Source: Methylotenera sp.
Lineage (GTDB): Bacteria > Pseudomonadota > Gammaproteobacteria > Burkholderiales > Methylophilaceae
Assembly: GCA_013816325.1 (NCBI GenBank)
Contig: JACDEP010000003.1
Location: 1 to 29,721, forward strand
Length of the DNA: 29,721 nucleotides
Direction: 5' to 3'
Of the stretch, positions 24,720 to 29,721 are shown one piece after another. Under the pieces are notes generated by a model. That model ran no database searches. It saw only the letters and a list, made by a program, of their open reading frames with translations, and was not told where the DNA came from. Every line of letters starts with the position of its first letter. Within the stretch, counting starts at the first letter, position 1. Made by a program: the position numbers and the translations under genes.

Positions 24720-26270
24720 ATGCGTTTATTCCGTCTTATTTACATTATTTATATCGCGCTTAGATTTGGCTTGGACGAATTTGCTTTACAGCATACCAAA
24801 TTAAAGCCTTTTCAAGGCTTGGTGAATGGTCTTCTATTCTGGCGCAATAAAAACCAGCCGCGCGCTATAAGGCTTCGGTTGGCGCTAGAAACTTTAGGGC
24901 CAATTTTTATAAAGTTCGGGCAAATGCTCTCCACGCGCCGTGACTTGATTCCGCAGGACATAGCAGAAGAACTGGCTAAGTTGCAAGATCAGGTTCCACC
25001 TTTTCCATTCAAAGACGTCGAAACAACCATTGAAACAGCTTATGGCTTACCACTTAAACAGGTTTTTTCAGAATTTGAAGAATCGGCTGTTGCTAGTGCT
25101 TCAGTTGCACAAGTACATTTTGCGCATCTGCTTGATGGCACACCTGTAGCCGTTAAAGTGCTTCGTCCTGGCATTGCAGATGTCATCCATAAAGATCTGC
25201 TGTTATTGGATACAGCAGCATGGCTATTGGAAACCCTATCTGCCGAAGGGCGCCGCCTCAAGCCGCGCGAAGTCGTAGTTGAATTTGCTGATCATACCCA
25301 TAGCGAATTGAACCTAACATTGGAAGCGGCAAATTGCACGCAGCTGGCGCGCAATTTCCCGGATAAAAAATTGCTGGTTCCCGATGTTTACTGGGACTGG
25401 TGCCGTGAGCAGGTGATGGTGATGCAACGCATGTATGGCACGCCTATCAGCAAGACGGATGAATTAATCGCCAAAGGTATAGATATCACTAAACTTGCGC
25501 ATGACGGCGTTGAGATATTTTTTACCCAGGTATTCCGCGATGGTTTTTTCCATGCCGATATGCATCCCGGCAACATACAAGTAGCAGATGATGGCCGTTA
25601 CATTGCGCTCGATTTCGGCATCATGGGCACGCTGACTGATAGCGATAAATATTATCTTGCACGCAACTTCCTAGCGTTCTTCAATCGTGATTACCATGAC
25701 GTAGCTGTTGCCCATATAGAATCCGGCTGGGTACCGCCACACACCAATGTCGAAGCGCTAGAAACAGCCATTCGCGCGATTTGCGAACCTATTTTTGACA
25801 AGCCGCTAAAAGACATATCCTTCGGCCGTACGCTGTTAAGCCTGTTCCAAATGTCACGCCGTTTTGGCGTCATCATCCAGCCACAGCTTGTCATGCTGCA
25901 AAAGACCTTGCTGAATATCGAAGGATTGGGTCGTGACCTAGATCCTAATATCGACCTGTGGCAAACGGCTAAACCTTTCTTGAATCGCTGGATGAGTGAA
26001 CAGATTGGCTGGCGCAGTATCGTCAAAACCTTACAAAGCGAATTACCTTACATCACCAAGAACTTACCGAAAATGCCGCGCTTGGTTCGTCAATTCTTAA
26101 CGCAGCAGACAGAAGCCGAGCAAGAAATCCCAATGCGCCTGCTCGTAAATAATTTAATTCTGGTACAGAAAAAACAGGCACGCTGGCAAAAAAGATTAAC
26201 TTTAGCTATTATTTTATTATTAGTTTTACAGCTCGCAGGCCTAACTTTGCTTGGTCTTGGCATTATTTGA
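24720..26270 (+). CDS. ubiB: Ubiquinone biosynthesis ATPase/atypical kinase UbiB
   Basis: UbiB is a membrane-anchored member of the ABC1/ADCK/UbiB atypical kinase family required for ubiquinone synthesis, probably as an ATPase that helps extract lipid precursors. The 516-residue protein shows the family's KxGQ motif (Lys65-Gln68, FIKFGQMLSTRRDLIP), the Ala-rich loop (VASASVAQVHFA), the ATP-site lysine in VAVKVLRPG, the catalytic-loop FHADMHPGN and the metal-binding ALDFGIMG. Two C-terminal hydrophobic helices (LTLAIILLLVLQLAGLTLLG) anchor it in the inner membrane. It is the last of the ubi genes; the symporter follows after 68 bases. Confidence 0.97.
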   Translation: MRLFRLIYIIYIALRFGLDEFALQHTKLKPFQGLVNGLLFWRNKNQPRAIRLRLALETLGPIFIKFGQMLSTRRDLIPQDIAEELAKLQDQVPPFPFKDVETTIETAYGLPLKQVFSEFEESAVASASVAQVHFAHLLDGTPVAVKVLRPGIADVIHKDLLLLDTAAWLLETLSAEGRRLKPREVVVEFADHTHSELNLTLEAANCTQLARNFPDKKLLVPDVYWDWCREQVMVMQRMYGTPISKTDELIAKGIDITKLAHDGVEIFFTQVFRDGFFHADMHPGNIQVADDGRYIALDFGIMGTLTDSDKYYLARNFLAFFNRDYHDVAVAHIESGWVPPHTNVEALETAIRAICEPIFDKPLKDISFGRTLLSLFQMSRRFGVIIQPQLVMLQKTLLNIEGLGRDLDPNIDLWQTAKPFLNRWMSEQIGWRSIVKTLQSELPYITKNLPKMPRLVRQFLTQQTEAEQEIPMRLLVNNLILVQKKQARWQKRLTLAIILLLVLQLAGLTLLGLGII

Positions 26271-26324
26271 GCTAGTTATAGTTACTACAATAAAAAATTA
26301 ATTTCACATAGAAATAGTCGTTTT

Positions 26325-26331
26325 AAGGGAG
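26325..26331 (+). promoter_or_regulatory. Ribosome binding site deciding a GTG start
   Basis: AAGGGAG lies seven bases before GTG 26339, supporting this non-ATG start for the symporter. The first membrane segment begins immediately after it. Confidence 0.75.
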
Positions 26332-26338
26332 CTTTCCA

Positions 26339-27769
26339 GTGTTACTTTGGTTTGTCATCATTTATTGGGTAATTTCTGTGGCGATAGGCTTGTGGGCTGC
26401 ACGTCGCGTACATAACACCAAGGACTTTGCCATCGCAGGCCGTCATCTGCCATTTTACATGGTGACGGCTACAGTGTTTGCCACTTGGTTTGGTTCCGAA
26501 ACAGTATTAGGAATTCCCGCCACCTTCCTGCAAGAAGGCCTGCACGGTGTGGTATCAGATCCATTTGGCTCATCCATGTGCTTGATTTTAGTCGGACTAT
26601 TTTTTGCCGCGCCACTCTACCGCATGAAGTTGCTAACCATCGGCGATTTCTATAAGCAACGCTATGGTCGCGGTGTGGAAGTGCTTACTACTATTGCTAT
26701 TGTCATCTCTTATTTAGGCTGGGTAGGCGCACAAATCACAGCACTAGGCCTAGTGTTCAATGTAGTTTCCGGCGGCGAGATTTCCAAGCTGGCCGGTATG
26801 TGGATAGGCTCTGGTACCATCTTGATCTACACTGTGTTCGGCGGCATGTGGGCGGTGGCAATTACCGACCTGCTGCAGATGATCATCATCTGTATCGGCA
26901 TGCTGTATATCGGTGGTGAAGTAAGTGGTATGGTGGGTGGCGTTGGTGCGGTAGTAGACCATGCCCGCGCTGCCGGCAAGTTCGAGTTCTGGCCTACGCC
27001 TGATTTTAAAGAAATCATCGCATTCGCCGCTGCGTGGATGACCATGATGTTTGGTTCCATTCCACAACAAGATGTATTCCAGCGCGTACAGTCTTCCAAA
27101 ACTATCAAGATTGCCGTATGGGGTACAGTACTGGGCGGCAGTTTGTATTTTGTGTTCGCTTTTGTCCCTATGTTCTTAGCTTATTCAGCCACGATGATAG
27201 ACCCGAAAATGGTGAACGATTTAATCGATACTGACCCACAATTGATATTGCCAACGCTGGTATTAAAACACGCACCATTGTTTGCACAGATCATGTTCTT
27301 CGGCGCATTACTGTCAGCTATCAAAAGCTGCGCCTCTGCAACGCTGTTAGCACCATCCGTAACCTTTACTGAGAACATTCTCAAACCCATGCTTGGCAAA
27401 ATTACAGACAAAGAGTTGCTGCGCTGGATGCGTGTCGTCACTCTGACATTCACCTTCATGGTCACGCTTTACGCCATTAACTCCAAATTAAGCATTTTCA
27501 AGATGGTGGAAAACGCTTACCAGATTACATTGGTGATGGCGTTTATACCATTGGCCTGCGGTGTGTATTGGAAGCGCGCCACCAACCAAGGCGCCTTGCT
27601 TTCCATTTTTATGGGCTTGCTAACTTGGGTAACAATACTAGTATTTGCAAATGACCCGTTACTACCTGCGCAATTTGCCGGACTAATTGCCAGCGCAACT
27701 GGGATGGTGATTGGCTCCCTATTACCGACGATGAATTTTAAAATGCTAGGAATGATGAAACGCGGCTAG
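26339..27769 (+). CDS. Sodium:solute symporter family transporter
   Basis: A 476-residue polytopic inner-membrane protein of the SSS family (Na+-coupled uptake), with about 12-13 hydrophobic segments. Family landmarks are the early NTKDFAIAGRHLPF stretch, ATWFGSETVLGIPATF, the LTIGDFYKQRYGRGVEVL loop, and LLSAIKSCASATLLAPSVTF in the region of the sodium site. The start is GTG with a strong ribosome binding site. The substrate cannot be told from sequence; it is not obviously a proline (PutP), pantothenate or acetate transporter. It may share the ubi transcript, since there is no terminator in the 68-base spacer, but a functional link to ubiquinone is not implied. Confidence 0.92.
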   Translation: MLLWFVIIYWVISVAIGLWAARRVHNTKDFAIAGRHLPFYMVTATVFATWFGSETVLGIPATFLQEGLHGVVSDPFGSSMCLILVGLFFAAPLYRMKLLTIGDFYKQRYGRGVEVLTTIAIVISYLGWVGAQITALGLVFNVVSGGEISKLAGMWIGSGTILIYTVFGGMWAVAITDLLQMIIICIGMLYIGGEVSGMVGGVGAVVDHARAAGKFEFWPTPDFKEIIAFAAAWMTMMFGSIPQQDVFQRVQSSKTIKIAVWGTVLGGSLYFVFAFVPMFLAYSATMIDPKMVNDLIDTDPQLILPTLVLKHAPLFAQIMFFGALLSAIKSCASATLLAPSVTFTENILKPMLGKITDKELLRWMRVVTLTFTFMVTLYAINSKLSIFKMVENAYQITLVMAFIPLACGVYWKRATNQGALLSIFMGLLTWVTILVFANDPLLPAQFAGLIASATGMVIGSLLPTMNFKMLGMMKRG

Positions 27770-27784
27770 CTTAGATTGTCTGCG

Positions 27785-27808
27785 AAGCTACTCTGCTTTT
27801 GGTAGCTT
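27785..27808 (+). terminator. Probable terminator between the symporter and mutM
   Basis: AAGCTAC (27785-27791) and GTAGCTT (27802-27808) form a 7-bp stem with a ten-base loop, followed within a few bases by TTTTT (27814-27818). It lies 15 bases behind the symporter stop and touches the convergent mutM stop codon. Stem composition is only moderate. Confidence 0.5.
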
Positions 27809-28623
27809 TAACGTTTTTGACATGTGGCGCAATAAAACGTAGAACGCTGACCTAAGCGTATGCATTTGATAGGCGCACTGCACACCTTGCAGGGCTTATC
27901 GGTACGGCCATAAACAAAATATTCCTGCTGGAAATATCCAGGGTTGCCATCGGCACCAAAGAAATTCCGCAAACTGCTACCGCCGGCGCTAAGTGCATCG
28001 CTTAATGTTGATTTTATTTCCGTAACCAATCGTTCACAAGACTTAAGCGATACTTTGTTAGCAGGTATTTCGGGATGTATGCGCGCGCGGAATAAAGATT
28101 CTGAAGCATAGATATTCCCTACTCCAACCACCACATGGCCGTCCATGATGGCATTCTTAATTGCCAATGTTTTATTGCTAAAGGTTTCAATCAGGTATTT
28201 GGCATTAAAGGTTTCTTCAAATGGTTCAGGTCCTAGGCTATTCAATAACACATGATCATTGATCTTGTTATCTAGCCAAAGCACTGCACCAAAACGCCTC
28301 GGATCATGCAAACGCAGTACATAGCCATCAGTAAACTCAATATCAAAATGGTCATGTTTCACGGGTGGGTAATTATCGTCCAGCAGGCAAAGGCGCCCGG
28401 ACATGCCTAGATGCAATAATAAGGTACCGGTATCGAACTCGCATAGGATATATTTTGCACGCCGAGTAATACCACGCAAAATTTGCTGCGGCAAAGTTGT
28501 CACAAGTTGCGGCGGTATGGGCCAGCGCAAAGTGGCATGGCGGATAGTGACAGATTTTACAGATTTTCCGACCAGTGGCAAAAGCCCGCGTCGTGTGGTT
28601 TCAACCTCTGGTAATTCAGGCAT
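27808..28623 (-). CDS. mutM: Formamidopyrimidine-DNA glycosylase (Fpg/MutM)
   Basis: This base-excision repair enzyme removes 8-oxoguanine and formamidopyrimidines and nicks the abasic site. The 271-residue protein begins MPELPEVETTRRGL, so after Met removal the catalytic Pro and Glu are at the N-terminus. The phosphate-contacting lysine is Lys57 in RRAKY. The helix-two-turn-helix region includes VVGVGNIYASESLFRARIHP. The C-terminal zinc finger is intact (CKVC ... CATC), ending CQKR. There is no clear Shine-Dalgarno. It lies 41 bases behind the DUF4340 gene on the same strand and may be cotranscribed with it. Confidence 0.98.
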   Translation of the reverse strand: MPELPEVETTRRGLLPLVGKSVKSVTIRHATLRWPIPPQLVTTLPQQILRGITRRAKYILCEFDTGTLLLHLGMSGRLCLLDDNYPPVKHDHFDIEFTDGYVLRLHDPRRFGAVLWLDNKINDHVLLNSLGPEPFEETFNAKYLIETFSNKTLAIKNAIMDGHVVVGVGNIYASESLFRARIHPEIPANKVSLKSCERLVTEIKSTLSDALSAGGSSLRNFFGADGNPGYFQQEYFVYGRTDKPCKVCSAPIKCIRLGQRSTFYCATCQKR

Positions 28624-28664
28624 GCGCTAAGTCTAGTGGAAAGTTTTATCTAAAGTTCAGCGGT

Positions 28665-29558
28665 TTAATTAGGTAAGTTCAGAGGCGGGTTCAACATTGT
28701 GAATCCGGCATCAGCAGGGAACGAATACATAATCCCTTCATCTGGGCGAGCTAAAATCAAGTCTGGTGACTCCTGAATTTTGTCAAAATGAATTTTTTTA
28801 CCATTTGTTAATTTCACCTCAAATGAGGGATAACTGGTTTTACGTTCCGGCACATAAAATTCTACGGATTTGGCTAAATTATGTACCCATGAAAAATCCA
28901 GCCATTCGTTGAGTTCGTCCTGCTGCGGTTTTGCCTTGGCAATGGATGCTTTCCACTTGCCATCCACAATATCCAACTGTAAGCGGTCTGATTCCCATTG
29001 CTCCAAGTGACTAAAATCAAACCCTGCGACTTTTTCTAGAGATGCCAGCGGTGATTTATCTACCATTTCCATCGTCTGGGTAGAGACCGCTTCAGCGTAA
29101 ATATTAGGAATTAAGAAAATAGTACCGTGATGTGAAATATATTGCTCATCCGTTACCGGGTTATGTGTTCCAAACAAAAACTCTTCAGCGTTTTCTTTAT
29201 CCCTGAGTAATTTAAGCTTGATTAAAGGATGATTAAGGCCGAATTTTTCCAAATCGGTACTGACGATTTTTTCTTTGCTCTTAGCCGCGATAATAGACAT
29301 GATGCGTTGCACAGAGGCTTGGTCAGCCCGCGTTTTGTAAGGTGCGGTATAACGCCACAATCCATCAACTTTTTCAAAAGTAACAGGTGCTTTGGTAGGG
29401 AATTCAATACTGATGCCATTGAACTCCGAAAGTTTGTAATTGGACAGTTCGTAAACCGCATCCTGTTCAACCGCATGTTTAGGGCGCAAGTATAAGAACG
29501 CGACCAAGCTTGCCACTACGCACAATAAAACCAAATTCAATAACCAACGCTTTTTCAT
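28665..29558 (-). CDS. DUF4340 domain protein
   Basis: A 297-residue protein with one N-terminal membrane anchor (LLNLVLLCVVASLVAFLYL) followed by a periplasmic DUF4340 region. The typical pattern is LSEFNGISIEF, APVTFEKVDGLWRYTAPYKTR and a second half with LEQWESDRLQLDIVDGKW. Members of this family are usually encoded beside a GldG-type ABC exporter subunit, and the 3' end of such a gene lies directly upstream (42-base gap). It probably serves as an accessory of that exporter; substrate and role are unknown. It precedes mutM on the same strand. Confidence 0.85.
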   Translation of the reverse strand: MKKRWLLNLVLLCVVASLVAFLYLRPKHAVEQDAVYELSNYKLSEFNGISIEFPTKAPVTFEKVDGLWRYTAPYKTRADQASVQRIMSIIAAKSKEKIVSTDLEKFGLNHPLIKLKLLRDKENAEEFLFGTHNPVTDEQYISHHGTIFLIPNIYAEAVSTQTMEMVDKSPLASLEKVAGFDFSHLEQWESDRLQLDIVDGKWKASIAKAKPQQDELNEWLDFSWVHNLAKSVEFYVPERKTSYPSFEVKLTNGKKIHFDKIQESPDLILARPDEGIMYSFPADAGFTMLNPPLNLPN

Positions 29559-29600
29559 GCATTACTCTCTATAATTTATTCGGTACTAACCGCTTTGCTA

Positions 29601-29721
29601 TTAAGCTTTCCTGCGTTTCCACCAGAAAAAGAAGCCCGCAAAAATGAATCCTAAAGGAATAAAGTATTGGAAGCCGTGGAATACCGTCCAAGCCATAATA
29701 CGGCCAGTATTGGTATCAGGA
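29601..29721 (-). CDS. C-terminal end of a GldG-like ABC exporter auxiliary protein (runs off the window)
   Basis: About 40 codons are visible before the TAA at 29603-29601. They encode a single transmembrane helix (YFIPLGFIFAGFFFWW) and a short basic tail (KRRKA). This is the usual end of GldG/ABC_transp_aux proteins, which have a C-terminal membrane anchor, and the DUF4340 gene just downstream supports it. The visible part alone is not diagnostic, so the name rests mainly on context. Confidence 0.6.
   Translation of the reverse strand, partial: PDTNTGRIMAWTVFHGFQYFIPLGFIFAGFFFWWKRRKA

Overview
The window looks like chromosome from a betaproteobacterium, most plausibly the Methylophilaceae (Methylotenera/Methylophilus relatives). 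This is inferred from gene content and order, namely M16 peptidase // ftsY-ftsE-ftsX, DUF971-ubiE-ubiJ-ubiB, and mutM beside a DUF4340/GldG-type ABC exporter module, together with a moderately low GC by eye. No rRNA, tRNA, CRISPR array, insertion sequence or phage gene was recognised. Nearly all the DNA is coding; the three long gene-poor stretches are 3411-3939, 9892-10219 and 19234-19768.

Layout. (1) 1-3410: the 5' part of a secreted M16 zinc peptidase on the minus strand, divergent from ftsY, ftsE and ftsX (SRP receptor plus the divisome ABC complex). (2) 3940-8340, plus strand: a compact c-di-GMP signalling operon of a periplasmic YfiR-like protein, a CHASE8-PAS histidine kinase, an Rcp1-type single-domain response regulator and a REC-GGDEF-EAL protein. 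(3) 8425-9891, minus strand: a two-gene unit of a BNR/Asp-box beta-propeller protein and a MoaD/ThiS-type ubiquitin-fold protein ending in Gly-Gly. (4) 10220-19233, minus strand: a complete MdtABC-type tripartite RND efflux operon with its own outer membrane factor (mdtA-mdtB-mdtC-OMF). (5) 19711-20675: rpoH (sigma-32) with a near-perfect CIRCE operator across its promoter and a strong, probably bidirectional terminator behind it. (6) 20695-22665, minus strand: a dynamin-like large GTPase. (7) 22859-27769, plus strand: DUF971, ubiE, ubiJ, ubiB (ubiquinone biosynthesis), then a sodium:solute symporter. (8) 27808-29721, minus strand: mutM, a DUF4340 protein and the 3' end of a GldG-like ABC exporter subunit.

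How it fits together. In many beta- and gammaproteobacteria ftsY-ftsE-ftsX is followed directly by rpoH. Here about 16 kb of accessory genes (surface signalling, a ubiquitin-like/propeller pair, drug efflux) sits between them. The two most interesting signals are the CIRCE box, which would put sigma-32 synthesis under the HrcA repressor, and the MoaD-like/propeller pair, a conserved-looking but functionally unexplained unit. The YfiR/CHASE8 kinase operon is a second system of interest, because the YfiR-type periplasmic switch appears wired to phosphorelay signalling rather than directly to a diguanylate cyclase.

All calls are from reading the sequence and recalled family knowledge; no database search, structure prediction or statistics was run.
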